The notes under the pieces: generated by a model
What the model was told of the DNA's origin: nothing
What the model saw: the letters and a program-made list of their open reading frames with translations, nothing else
Database searches by the model: none
Program-made: the position numbers and the translations under genes
Source of the DNA: Micromonospora sp. NBC_00389
GTDB taxonomy: Bacteria > Actinomycetota > Actinomycetes > Mycobacteriales > Micromonosporaceae
DNA length: 64,000 nucleotides
Reading direction: 5' to 3'
NCBI RefSeq assembly: GCF_036059255.1
Contig: NZ_CP107947.1
Coordinates: 5,146,001 to 5,210,000, forward strand
Part shown: positions 27,024 through 34,476 of the stretch, one piece after another
How positions within the stretch are numbered: position 1 is the stretch's first letter
Layout: the number at the start of each line of letters is the position of its first letter

Positions 27024-27141
27024 TCACGCCGCACGCCCGAGATCAAAAGTGGACACGGTTTCGCGGGTTCGAACCGCGGGGCCCTTGCAGGGCCTGCACC
27101 ATAGAAGTAGCCGTGTCCGTCGCACCCGGCGTGCGGCGTGA
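27024..27141 (-). ncRNA. Y-RNA-like structured RNA, unit 2 of tandem array
   Basis: The cleanest unit. Its ends form a perfect 14-bp helix: plus 27128-27141 with plus 27024-27037 (CACGCCGCACGCC core on the RNA). An inner 8-bp helix GGACACGG / CCGTGTCC encloses the module with T-arm CGCGGTTCGAACCCGCG (plus 27062-27078). CGGCTACTTC of the 5' motif (27104-27127) and GATCTCGGG (27036-27044) are present, but the GCGCAGG part of the motif is altered to GCGACGG. Confidence 0.78.
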
Positions 27142-27146
27142 GCGCG

Positions 27147-27295
27147 CCTCCCGAGATCGAAGCGGCGACGGCGACCGGCCCTTGCGGGCCAAGGTGACCT
27201 GGGCCGCTGGTCGACGCCACCCGAAGTGGCGGTGGGATTCGAACCCACGTCTCCCCGTTGAGAGCGGAAGTAGCCGTTACCTGCGCACCGGGAGG
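27147..27295 (-). ncRNA. Y-RNA-like structured RNA, unit 1 of tandem array (promoter-proximal)
   Basis: Minus-strand ends pair as CCTCCCG (plus 27289-27295) with CGGGAGG (plus 27147-27153), with weaker pairs outside. The 5' motif GGTGCGCAGGTAACGG... is at plus 27267-27289, a canonical T-arm GTGGGTTCGAATCCCAC at plus 27232-27248, then a hairpin CGCCAC-ttcgg-GTGGCG, and GATCTCGGG at plus 27150-27158. It abuts unit 2 and begins just after a promoter-like sequence. Confidence 0.75.
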
Positions 27296-27304
27296 TGCCC
27301 CACG

Positions 27305-27333
27305 ACGGTAGGCCCGCACCCCCGAGCCAGCAA
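27305..27333 (-). promoter_or_regulatory. Promoter-like sequence for the Y-RNA-like array (and possibly Ro60)
   Basis: On the minus strand TTGCTG (plus 27328-27333) and TACCGT (plus 27305-27310) are separated by 17 bp, a sigma-70-type arrangement. Transcription would begin about 7 nt downstream near plus 27298, at the first bases of unit 1. No second promoter as good is seen between the units and the Ro60 gene. Confidence 0.5.
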
Positions 27334-27476
27334 GCCGATTCCGTACGTCCACAACAGTCGCCGAATGAGCTGCTTGCCGACCAGATCGAACAGGGCGAAG
27401 TTGGCGGCGCAGCAGCTTCCGGTCCGGTGGCCGCTGCGCCGCCCCGGTCAACGTTCGGGAGCCGGGTCGCCGAACC

Positions 27477-28745
27477 CTAGACGGCCGCCGCCGTGTCCGG
27501 ACGTGTTCGCTCGCCCCACCGGACGACCACCGGGGCGGCCAGCCCGACCGCGACGAAGATTCCGCCCATCAGCAACCAGCCGGGGGCGCCCCAGGCGACA
27601 CAGAGCAGGCCCAGGATGGAGGGGGCGGCGACGTTCGCCAGGCCCGTGCCGAGCACGGAGACTCCGGTGTACTGCCCCTGGGCGTGCGGAGGCGCGAGTC
27701 GGAACTGCAACTCGAGCGAGCCCGCCGTGTGCCACAGCTCGCCGACGGTGTGCACGGCGACTCCGAACGTCATCACCGTGACCGCGAGCCATCCGGGCAT
27801 CGTCGACGTGGCGGCGATCAGGGCCATCCCGACCAGGAACGCCAACCCGGAACGGCGCATGGCCCGACCTGCCGCTGGACTGGTGTCGATTCCCCGGCTC
27901 GCCCTGACCTGGAGCGCCGCCACGAGGGCGGTGTTGACCAGCACGGCCACCCCGATGAACCAGCGTGGCGCGTCGGTCTGCAAGATGATCCACAACGGCA
28001 GCGCGAAGACCAGTACCTGGCCCTGAGTTCCCATGATGGCGTCGAGCACGGTGACTGCCATGTAGGGCTTGTCCTTCAGTGCGATCCAGCGCCCGGTCAG
28101 GTGGGGCACCGGGATCGGTGGCAGTGAGGGCAGCCGGGTGATGATGGCGGCGCATGCCACGAAACTGATGGCGTTGCCGACGACCAGGGCCAGGTAAGCC
28201 GCGCGGGTGTCCAGTTGCACCGCGGCGCCGGCGGCGAGGGCACCGCAGCATCCGGCGAGGTTGGCGACCGAACGAAGATAGGCCCGGTACTGGGCCAGGT
28301 TTGTGCCGCCGAAGCCACGCACCAGCGGACCGCGGGACGCCCCGCCGGCTGAGTGGGCGAGCTGGGTCAGACAGATCACGGCGACGAACAGCCAGAACGT
28401 GTGGACGAAGGCGAGGGCGGCCATGGTGGCGGCTCGGATGATCAGAGTCAGCAGATAGATCTCGCGCGGGCCCCGCCGATCGGCGAGGTGCCCGATCGGG
28501 ATCCCGGCGAGCAGCCCGACGAGGGCTGCGATGCCCATGCCCAGGGCGACCTGCGCGAGGGGGAGCCCGACCGAGCGGGTGAAGAAGAGCACGGCGCTGG
28601 CCATGAAGATGCCACTTCCGAGCATGTTGACGAAGGTCGCGAAGGCCAGGACGCGTCGAGGGCCGTGATCGGGGATGAGTGCTCGGGCAACGAGCCATGA
28701 TCTGTTCGGCGGCGGGATGGGAATGGACGTCGTCTCTGTCGGCAA
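27477..28745 (-). CDS. MFS transporter
   Basis: About 422 residues, 12 helices. The loop HLADRRGPREIYLLTL after helix 2 is a variant MFS signature, and the C-terminal half contains ELQFRLAPPHAQGQYTGVSV, seen in drug-efflux-type MFS proteins. I place the start at TTG 28745, which has GAGAGG 8 nt upstream; GTG starts further in are possible. The gene ends 144 bp before the promoter-like sequence of the RNA array, with no sign of a joint operon. The substrate is unknown. Confidence 0.75.
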   Translation of the reverse strand: MPTETTSIPIPPPNRSWLVARALIPDHGPRRVLAFATFVNMLGSGIFMASAVLFFTRSVGLPLAQVALGMGIAALVGLLAGIPIGHLADRRGPREIYLLTLIIRAATMAALAFVHTFWLFVAVICLTQLAHSAGGASRGPLVRGFGGTNLAQYRAYLRSVANLAGCCGALAAGAAVQLDTRAAYLALVVGNAISFVACAAIITRLPSLPPIPVPHLTGRWIALKDKPYMAVTVLDAIMGTQGQVLVFALPLWIILQTDAPRWFIGVAVLVNTALVAALQVRASRGIDTSPAAGRAMRRSGLAFLVGMALIAATSTMPGWLAVTVMTFGVAVHTVGELWHTAGSLELQFRLAPPHAQGQYTGVSVLGTGLANVAAPSILGLLCVAWGAPGWLLMGGIFVAVGLAAPVVVRWGERTRPDTAAAV

Positions 28746-28807
28746 ATGACGGGCCTCTCGTCGACCATCGTGGGCTCGTGGCAGGGCTGCACCCCTGCCG
28801 GGCGCCG

Positions 28808-29674
28808 CTACTCGAGGGTGGCCAACTCGTCCGGCGACAGGCTCAGCGCACCGGCGGCCAGGTTCTCGACCAGGTGATCGGGGTTGCCGGTGCCGGGGAT
28901 GGCCAGCAGGTGCGGCCCGCGGCTGAGGGTCCAAGCGATCCGCACCTGTGCCGGCGTCGCGCCGTGTGTGCGCGCGATGGCCTCCACCGCCGCGTTGGCG
29001 GCCACGCCGCCGGCCTCACGTTTGTCGCCGGCGATGGCGAAGAACGGCACGAACGCGGCGCCCTGTTCGCCGCAGGTGCGCACGAACTGGTCGTGTATGC
29101 GGCGGGTGTCGACGCCGTACGGGTTCTGTACGCAGACCACCGGGGCGATCGCCTGCGCCTGCGCGAGGTGCTGCGGGCGAATGTTCGCCAGGCCGAGATG
29201 CCGGATGAGTCCGGCGTCACGCAGGTCGGCCAGCGCGCCGAAGTGCTCCGCGACGGAGTCCAGCCCGTGCTGGCGCAGGTTCACGACATCGAGATGGTCG
29301 CGGCCGAGCTGGCGCAGGTTCTCCTCGACCTGCCCGCGCAGCTGGTCCGGCCGGGCCAGCGGCAGCCATTCCCCCGAGGGGTCGCGGCCCGGCCCGACCT
29401 TCGTGGTGATGACCAGGTCATCGGCGTACGGCGACAGTGCCGTGTTGATCAACTCGTTCGCCGACCGGAGCGGAGTGAAGTAGAACGCCGCTGTGTCGAT
29501 GTGGTTCACGCCGAGCTCGACCGCCCGGCGCAGCACGCCGATGACCCGAGCGCGGTCGCTCGCCGCGCCGCCGTTGCCCGTTATGCGCATCGCGCCGAAT
29601 CCGATCCGGTTGACGGTCAGGTCTCCGAGGGAATAGGTGCCGGCGGATCTCGCAGTGATCATGTTGGTGGGCAT
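28808..29674 (-). CDS. Aldo/keto reductase
   Basis: 288 residues with a TIM-barrel pattern. Catalytic Asp and Tyr lie in NHIDTAAFYFTPLRSANEL, the Lys in LVITTKVGPG, and the NADPH-binding end reads HLLAIPGTGNPDHLVENL. The His expected in the tetrad is in DVVNLRQHGLDS, slightly displaced. It is cytoplasmic and reduces carbonyl substrates; the specific substrate is unknown. It probably has its own promoter; 62 bp separates it from the downstream MFS gene in the same direction. Confidence 0.87.
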   Translation of the reverse strand: MPTNMITARSAGTYSLGDLTVNRIGFGAMRITGNGGAASDRARVIGVLRRAVELGVNHIDTAAFYFTPLRSANELINTALSPYADDLVITTKVGPGRDPSGEWLPLARPDQLRGQVEENLRQLGRDHLDVVNLRQHGLDSVAEHFGALADLRDAGLIRHLGLANIRPQHLAQAQAIAPVVCVQNPYGVDTRRIHDQFVRTCGEQGAAFVPFFAIAGDKREAGGVAANAAVEAIARTHGATPAQVRIAWTLSRGPHLLAIPGTGNPDHLVENLAAGALSLSPDELATLE

Positions 29675-29799
29675 TGGACGAACCTAGCCACCATTGCTGA
29701 CCTGGGCAGTCGGTCGTCTGCCCGATACCGGTCGCGCAAGATCACTGTTAGTTTATTCATGGTGGGAAGCAGTCCGACCGGCCAGTGAGGCGACCGCCC

Positions 29800-29912
29800 G
29801 CAGCGACCGGCCATCCACCTTCGACCCCACGATCTACCAGCGGCGGCACACCGTCGAATGCGGAATCAACAGGCTCAAAAAGCGCGTTCCCGCAGCCGTG
29901 GACCTGGCCTGA
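29800..29912 (+). mobile_element. IS5-family transposase C-terminal scrap
   Basis: RPSTFDPTIYQRRHTVECGI followed by NRLKKR is the conserved YxxRhxVErxiNrLK stretch of IS5-type DDE transposases. The rest of the DDE domain and both ends are missing, and the sequence after NRLKK degenerates before a stop. Only this relic remains, in the 369-bp gap between the aldo/keto reductase and lysR; I see no terminal repeats. Confidence 0.6.
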
Positions 29913-29983
29913 GACCCTGTGAAGCACCGCCACTGGTTCGGGTGAACCGACTCTGGCGGAGGGGCAGCTCAGCGGGAGATGAT

Positions 29984-30015
29984 CGTGGTTCGTCTCGATG
30001 GAGAGCCGAACCACG
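29984..30015. promoter_or_regulatory. Inverted repeat upstream of lysR
   Basis: CGTGGTTCG (29984-29992) and CGAACCACG (30007-30015) are perfect 9-bp arms separated by 14 bp, ending 28 bp before the lysR start. LysR proteins often bind imperfect dyads in front of their own gene, so autoregulation is plausible; an RNA hairpin is the alternative. Confidence 0.45.
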
Positions 30016-30043
30016 CGATCGGGCGGGGAGGTGGGTGACGCCG

Positions 30044-31000
30044 ATGACCCCGACGCAGCTGCGCGCGTATGTCGCCGTGGTCCGGCTGGGGTCCGTCAAG
30101 CAGGCCGCCGCGGAGCTTCAGGTCTCCGAGTCGGCCGTGTCACTTCACGTCGCACAGCTACGCAAGGAGTTCGGGGACAAGCTGTTCACCAAGACTGCGG
30201 CGGGGCTCGCGTTCACCCCTGGCGGGCTCCGGCTGGCCAGCCGCGCGGCGGAGCTGCTGGGCCTGCAGGACCGCACGATGCTTGAGGTGAGCGGCGCGAA
30301 GCGCGGCCGGCGGCTGCTGCGGGTGGCCGCGTCCAGCCTGTTCGCCGAGTTCGCCGCGCCGGGGTTGATCGAGCTGTTCGCGAAGCGGGCCGCCGACCTC
30401 GATGTCGAGTTGAGCGTGGGCGACCCGGGCGCGTTCGAGTCGCTGTTGCTGACCCGCGCCGCGGACATCGCGATCGGGCCGCAGCCGCCGGTCGTCGATC
30501 AGGCGATCGCCTGCCGGCCGATGATGAACTACCGGCTCGTGCTCGTCGCCGGCCCGGACCATCCGCTCGCCGGCGTGCCGGCGTCCCCTGGGCAGTTGCG
30601 GGAGCAGACCTGGCTGCTCGGGCCGTCGGCGGCCACCGACCTGGGTGCGGTGCCGGGGATGCTGCGTCGGCTGGCGGTGCCCGACGACCGGCAGCAGATC
30701 TTCCAGAGCCACGCGGCGGCGCTGGGTGAGGCCAAGCGGGGCCGGGGCGTCTCACCGGCGCTCGCGTTCACCGTCGCGCCGGATCTCCGCGAGGGTCAAC
30801 TCAAGCCGGTGGTGGGGCCGCACGCGACTGTTGAGGCGGTGTGGCACTCGCAGGTGCTCGCCAACCCGGGGCTGCTGTCGGCCGCCGACGAGCTGTGGCG
30901 GTTCTCGTCGACCCCGCGGGCGATTCAGGCGATGATGCGCGGCGCGGGCGTCAATGTCGGCCACTTCAAGCCGTCGGTGCACGTGACGCTCTGGAGCTGA
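30044..31000 (+). CDS. LysR family regulator next to the CO dehydrogenase cluster
   Basis: 318 residues. The N-terminal HTH (TPTQLRAYVAVVRLGSVKQA, ELQVSESAVSLHVAQLRKEF) is followed by a LysR substrate-binding domain (RRLLRVAASSLFAEFAAPGL, ADIAIGPQPPVVDQAI, LVLVAGPDHPLAGV). Start 30044 gives the usual MTPTQLRAY opening; a GTG at 30035 is closer to the GGGGAGG site and cannot be excluded. Its 3' end overlaps the 3' end of coxE by 76 bp on opposite strands. The location suggests control of the cox genes. Confidence 0.85.
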   Translation: MTPTQLRAYVAVVRLGSVKQAAAELQVSESAVSLHVAQLRKEFGDKLFTKTAAGLAFTPGGLRLASRAAELLGLQDRTMLEVSGAKRGRRLLRVAASSLFAEFAAPGLIELFAKRAADLDVELSVGDPGAFESLLLTRAADIAIGPQPPVVDQAIACRPMMNYRLVLVAGPDHPLAGVPASPGQLREQTWLLGPSAATDLGAVPGMLRRLAVPDDRQQIFQSHAAALGEAKRGRGVSPALAFTVAPDLREGQLKPVVGPHATVEAVWHSQVLANPGLLSAADELWRFSSTPRAIQAMMRGAGVNVGHFKPSVHVTLWS

Positions 31001-32163
31001 CGGGCGGCGACCAGCAGGTCCTGGAACGTGCCGGCCGGCAGCAGCCGGTCGCAGTAGGGGAGCGCGGCGGACATGCCCGCCGCCCGAGGAGCGAAGCCGG
31101 GGGCGCCGGCACGTGGGTTCAACCAGACGATCCGGTACGCGCGGCGGCGCAGCCGGGCCATCACGGTCGCCAACTCGTCGGGCGGGTCGCTGTCCCAGCC
31201 GTCCGAGCCGATCACGACCACGGCCCCGCGCACGGCGTCGGCGTGATGGGAGGTGAGCAGGGCGCGCAGGTTCGTGGCGATCCGGGTACCGCCGTACCGG
31301 TCGGTCACGGCGGCGCTGGCCTGCGCGACGGCCTCGGCGGCCGAGGTGTGTCGCAGCACCACCGTGAGCCGGGTCAGTCTTGTGGCGAACGCGAACACCT
31401 CCGCGTCGGCGACCACCGCGAACGCCCGCATCAGGTGCAGGTACGCGGTCGCCTGCGCCCGCATCGACTCGCTGACGTCGCAGAGCAGCACGACCCGGCG
31501 GGGGCGCCGCACCGGCCGCTCGCGGACGATCTCGACGGGTTCCCATCCGGTGCGCCGAGCACGGGCGATGGTCGGCCGCAGTGCGATTCGCGGTCCGGCC
31601 GAGCCGACGGCGTGTCGCCTGGTGCGCCGGGTCGGCCAGCCGGCGACGGCCGCGCGCAGAGCGTCGCCGAGCATCGTGACCTGCGCGGCGTCGAGTTCGT
31701 CGAACGGCCGGTCGGCGAGCCCGGCGAGGGCGCTGGGACGCCGCTCGGGCAGCCGCAGCGCGGTGTCGGCTTCCGTCGCCTCGGCGACGGCCGGCGGCAG
31801 AGTGGCCCACGGCAGTCCGCCGCCGGGGCCGGTGTCGTCCGTGTCGGCGGGCACCGGCACGTACACGTCGTCGTGACCCTCCGCCGGGGGCGCGGACCGC
31901 GAGGGTGGCAGCAGGGGTGGCGGGTCCGCGAAGACCGCCGTGAAGACCCGGTCGAACTTGGCGAGATCGGAGTGCCGCCGGACCAGGCTGATCCGGGCGG
32001 TCCAGTACAGCGTGGACATCGAGTCGGGCGGGCTGGCGGCGAGCGCCCGGACGAAGTCGTCGACGTCGGTGAGCCCGGCCGGGACGCCGGCGTGCCGCAG
32101 TCGGCCGGCGAGGGCCACGGCGAACGCGGCTCGGTCGATCCCGTGCAGCAGGGCCGGGCTCAC
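30925..32163 (-). CDS. coxE: CoxE-like von Willebrand A domain protein
   Basis: 412 residues. The C-terminal VWA domain has the MIDAS motif VVLLCDVSESMRAQ (DxSxS) and GGTRIATNLRALL, with the CoxE-type end WLNPRAGAPGFAPRAAGM and ALPYCDRLLPA. In CO dehydrogenase clusters CoxE works with the CoxD ATPase in maturing the active site. The GTG start overlaps the coxG stop (GTGA). The last ~25 residues (QLQSVTCTDGLKWPTL...) are read from DNA antisense to the end of lysR and may be a read-on extension. Confidence 0.85.
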   Translation of the reverse strand: MSPALLHGIDRAAFAVALAGRLRHAGVPAGLTDVDDFVRALAASPPDSMSTLYWTARISLVRRHSDLAKFDRVFTAVFADPPPLLPPSRSAPPAEGHDDVYVPVPADTDDTGPGGGLPWATLPPAVAEATEADTALRLPERRPSALAGLADRPFDELDAAQVTMLGDALRAAVAGWPTRRTRRHAVGSAGPRIALRPTIARARRTGWEPVEIVRERPVRRPRRVVLLCDVSESMRAQATAYLHLMRAFAVVADAEVFAFATRLTRLTVVLRHTSAAEAVAQASAAVTDRYGGTRIATNLRALLTSHHADAVRGAVVVIGSDGWDSDPPDELATVMARLRRRAYRIVWLNPRAGAPGFAPRAAGMSAALPYCDRLLPAGTFQDLLVAARQLQSVTCTDGLKWPTLTPAPRIIA

Positions 32164-33035
32164 CGACGCGCGACCAGCCAGGCGATCACTGCGCCGACCG
32201 CGACGAGACCGACGATCACTGGTACGAGTCGCTTGGTGATCGAACCGCCGGCGATGCTGAGCAGGTCGAGCGCCTCAGGCTCGGAGGCCGGCGTCGTCCG
32301 CGTGCCGGCGGTCGCCGACTCGACGGCCGGCGCGGCCCGGCTGGTGGCGGCCGGCGGCTCGACGGGTGCAGGCTCGGCGAGGGAGAGCTCGGCGGCCGAC
32401 GGCGCTACCGGCGACGGCTCGACCGGTGCGGGCGTTACGGCAGCGGTGCCGGGCGTGGTCGCGACCGCCGCGGCGGACGCGGCCGGGACCGGCTCGGCTT
32501 CCTGCCGAGCGGCGGGCGCCGACGCGACGGGCTCGGAGTCGGACCGGGCGGCGGGCACCGGCGCGGTGCCCCCGGCGACCGGCGTCGCCTGCTCGGCCGC
32601 CAGCTTGGCCTCCAGATTGGCGACGAACTGGGCCAGCAGCTTGCCCGACACCTCCTTGATCATGCCGCTGCCGAACTGGGCCAGCTTTCCCGAGATCTTC
32701 AGGTCGGCGTCCACGCTGACCAGCGTCCGGTCGCCGTCCGGCCGCAACCGGGCGGTGACCAGCGCCGAGGCGTTCCCGGTCGACCGGGCGTCGCGGCCCT
32801 TCGCGTCGATCACCCCGTGGTACGCCGCGTCGTCCTTCTCGACGAACTGTGCCGTGCCCGCGAACTCCGAGATGACCGGCCCGACCTTGACCTTCACCCT
32901 GCCCCGGTAGACGTCGCCGTCGACTCCGGTCAGTTGGGCGCCCGGCAGGCACGGCGCGATCCCCTCAAGGTCGGTGAGCACCGCCCAGGCCCGCTCGATC
33001 GGGACGGTGACCGCGAACTCGTTGGTGATCTTCAT
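32160..33035 (-). CDS. coxG: CoxG-like SRPBCC protein with C-terminal membrane anchor
   Basis: 291 residues. An N-terminal SRPBCC (CoxG) domain spans about 1-150: MKITNEFAVTVPIERAWAVL, PCLPGAQLTGVDGDVYRGR, KISGKLAQFGSGMIKEVSGK. A Pro/Ala/Glu-rich linker (155-255) leads to a TM helix (LVPVIVGLVAVGAVIAWLV) and a basic end. CoxG is thought to help recruit CO dehydrogenase to the membrane; the long flexible linker fits a tether. It overlaps coxD and coxE by 4 bp each. Confidence 0.88.
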   Translation of the reverse strand: MKITNEFAVTVPIERAWAVLTDLEGIAPCLPGAQLTGVDGDVYRGRVKVKVGPVISEFAGTAQFVEKDDAAYHGVIDAKGRDARSTGNASALVTARLRPDGDRTLVSVDADLKISGKLAQFGSGMIKEVSGKLLAQFVANLEAKLAAEQATPVAGGTAPVPAARSDSEPVASAPAARQEAEPVPAASAAAVATTPGTAAVTPAPVEPSPVAPSAAELSLAEPAPVEPPAATSRAAPAVESATAGTRTTPASEPEALDLLSIAGGSITKRLVPVIVGLVAVGAVIAWLVARR

Positions 33036-33901
33036 GGCTGACTCTCCTGGTAGGCGCCGAGCGCGGCGGCGACCACGGCGCGGTCGTCGGGGGTCTTGGC
33101 GATGGTGCCGAGGGTCCGGGGGACGTCGTCGGCGGCCAGGTCGGCGGCGCCCAGCACGGAGAGCGCGGCCACCCAGTCGATGGTCTCCGCCATCCCGGGT
33201 GACTTCTCCAACTCCAGGCCGCGTACGCCGCCGATGAACTGGACCGCCGTCTGGACCAGCGGCTCGGTCGCGCCCGGTACGGCCCGGCGGACGATCTCCA
33301 CGGCCCGGGTCGGCTCGGGAAAGTCGATCCAGTGGTACAGGCAGCGGCGGCGCAGCGCGTCATGCAGCTCCCGGCTGCGGTTGGAGGTGAGCACCACGAT
33401 GGGCGGTGTGCGTGCGGCGAACGTGCCGAGCTCGGGGATCGTGATGCCGGCCTCGCCGAGGAATTCGAACAGCAGCGCCTCGAACTCGTCGTCGGCGCGG
33501 TCGATCTCGTCGATCAGCAGGACCGGCGGTACCGGCCCCTGATGGCGTACGGCCCGCAGGATCGGCCGTTCCTGGAGGAACTCGGCGCTGAACAGGTCCG
33601 CGTCGGTGAGCCTGGCGTGCTGCGCCTCGGCGAGCCGGATCGCCAGCAGTTGCCGCTGGTAGTTCCACTCGTAGAGCGCCTCGCCGGCGGTCAGCCCCTC
33701 GTAGCACTGCAGCCGGATCAGCGGCGTCTCCAACGCTCGGGCCAGTGCCTTGGCGGCGGCGGTCTTGCCGACACCCGGCTCGCCCTCCAGCAGCAGTGGC
33801 CGGCCGAGCCGCAGCGCCAGGAACAGGGCCATCGCCATGCCGTCGTCGACCAGGTAGTCGACGGCGTCGAGGCGGTGCCGGACGCTCAGCGCGTCCTTCA
33901 T
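33032..33901 (-). CDS. coxD: CoxD-like MoxR-type AAA+ ATPase
   Basis: 289 residues. Walker A LLLEGEPGVGKTAAAKAL, Walker B VPPVLLIDEIDRADDEFEAL and sensor 1 PPIVVLTSNRSRELHDAL are present, with CYEGLTAGEALYEWNYQRQL typical of CoxD. In Afipia (Oligotropha) carboxidovorans CoxD is needed to build the CuSMoO2 centre. The start at 33901 is fixed by the ATGA overlap with mocA; a longer frame to 34105 is a shadow over mocA. Confidence 0.88.
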   Translation of the reverse strand: MKDALSVRHRLDAVDYLVDDGMAMALFLALRLGRPLLLEGEPGVGKTAAAKALARALETPLIRLQCYEGLTAGEALYEWNYQRQLLAIRLAEAQHARLTDADLFSAEFLQERPILRAVRHQGPVPPVLLIDEIDRADDEFEALLFEFLGEAGITIPELGTFAARTPPIVVLTSNRSRELHDALRRRCLYHWIDFPEPTRAVEIVRRAVPGATEPLVQTAVQFIGGVRGLELEKSPGMAETIDWVAALSVLGAADLAADDVPRTLGTIAKTPDDRAVVAAALGAYQESQP

Positions 33902-34473
33902 GCCTCGCCCGCCAGCAGTCGCTCGTAGTCCGCGCGGGTGTCCACGTCGATCGGCACCGGCCCGTCGGCGGGCACCTCGGTCACCGGGTAGCGGCCGGAG
34001 TGCAGCAGCTTCCAGACGGCCTTGTCGCCGTGCAGGTCGTACAGCTCGGGAAGGACCTCGCGGCCGAAGCGGAACGGATGGCCCAGCCCGTCGGCGTACC
34101 GGCACACGGCCAGCGGAGTGGCCGCCGTGGCGACCCGCCGGACGTCGGCGGCGCGTACCCCGGGCTGGTCACCGAGCAGCAGCACGAGCGCGTCGGCGCG
34201 CGGGTCCACCGCCCGCGCCGCGCTGCTGACCGATGAGCCGCAGCCGGTGCTGAACGCCGGGTTCTCGACGACCTGACACCCGGTCAGGTCCACCTGGGCG
34301 CGGATCCCGCCCGCCGCGCCGCCCAGGGTCACGAGCAGTTGGTCGAAGCCGCACGAGCGGGCCAGCTCCAGGGTCGCGTCGAGCAGCGTGCGCCCCCGGT
34401 ACGGGAGCAGTTGCTTCGCCTCGCCGAGACGCACCGACGCCCCCGCGGCGAGCACCAGGCCGGTCAGGAACAC
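33898..34473 (-). CDS. mocA: Molybdenum cofactor cytidylyltransferase (MocA-like)
   Basis: 191 residues of the nucleotidyltransferase GT-A fold: GLVLAAGASVRLGEAKQLLP, then ENPAFSTGCGSSVSSAARAV, LVLLLGDQPGV and CRYADGLGHPFRFGREVL. It transfers CMP to Mo-molybdopterin, giving the MCD cofactor that CO dehydrogenase uses. GTG start 3 bp after the xdhC stop; overlaps coxD by 4 bp. Confidence 0.88.
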   Translation of the reverse strand: MFLTGLVLAAGASVRLGEAKQLLPYRGRTLLDATLELARSCGFDQLLVTLGGAAGGIRAQVDLTGCQVVENPAFSTGCGSSVSSAARAVDPRADALVLLLGDQPGVRAADVRRVATAATPLAVCRYADGLGHPFRFGREVLPELYDLHGDKAVWKLLHSGRYPVTEVPADGPVPIDVDTRADYERLLAGEA

Positions 34474-34476
34474 GGG

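Noticed and set aside
26790..27248. Four true tRNA genes, because of canonical T-arms
   Set aside because: No unit has a 7-bp acceptor stem with discriminator and CCA position, or a complete D and anticodon arm. The modules sit inside longer closed helices, as in Y RNAs.
26729..27451. Overlapping open frames on both strands in the RNA array (for example 26729-27451 minus, 27020-27781 plus)
   Set aside because: They contain no recognisable protein pattern, differ between units and cross the paired RNA elements; GC-rich DNA gives such frames by chance.
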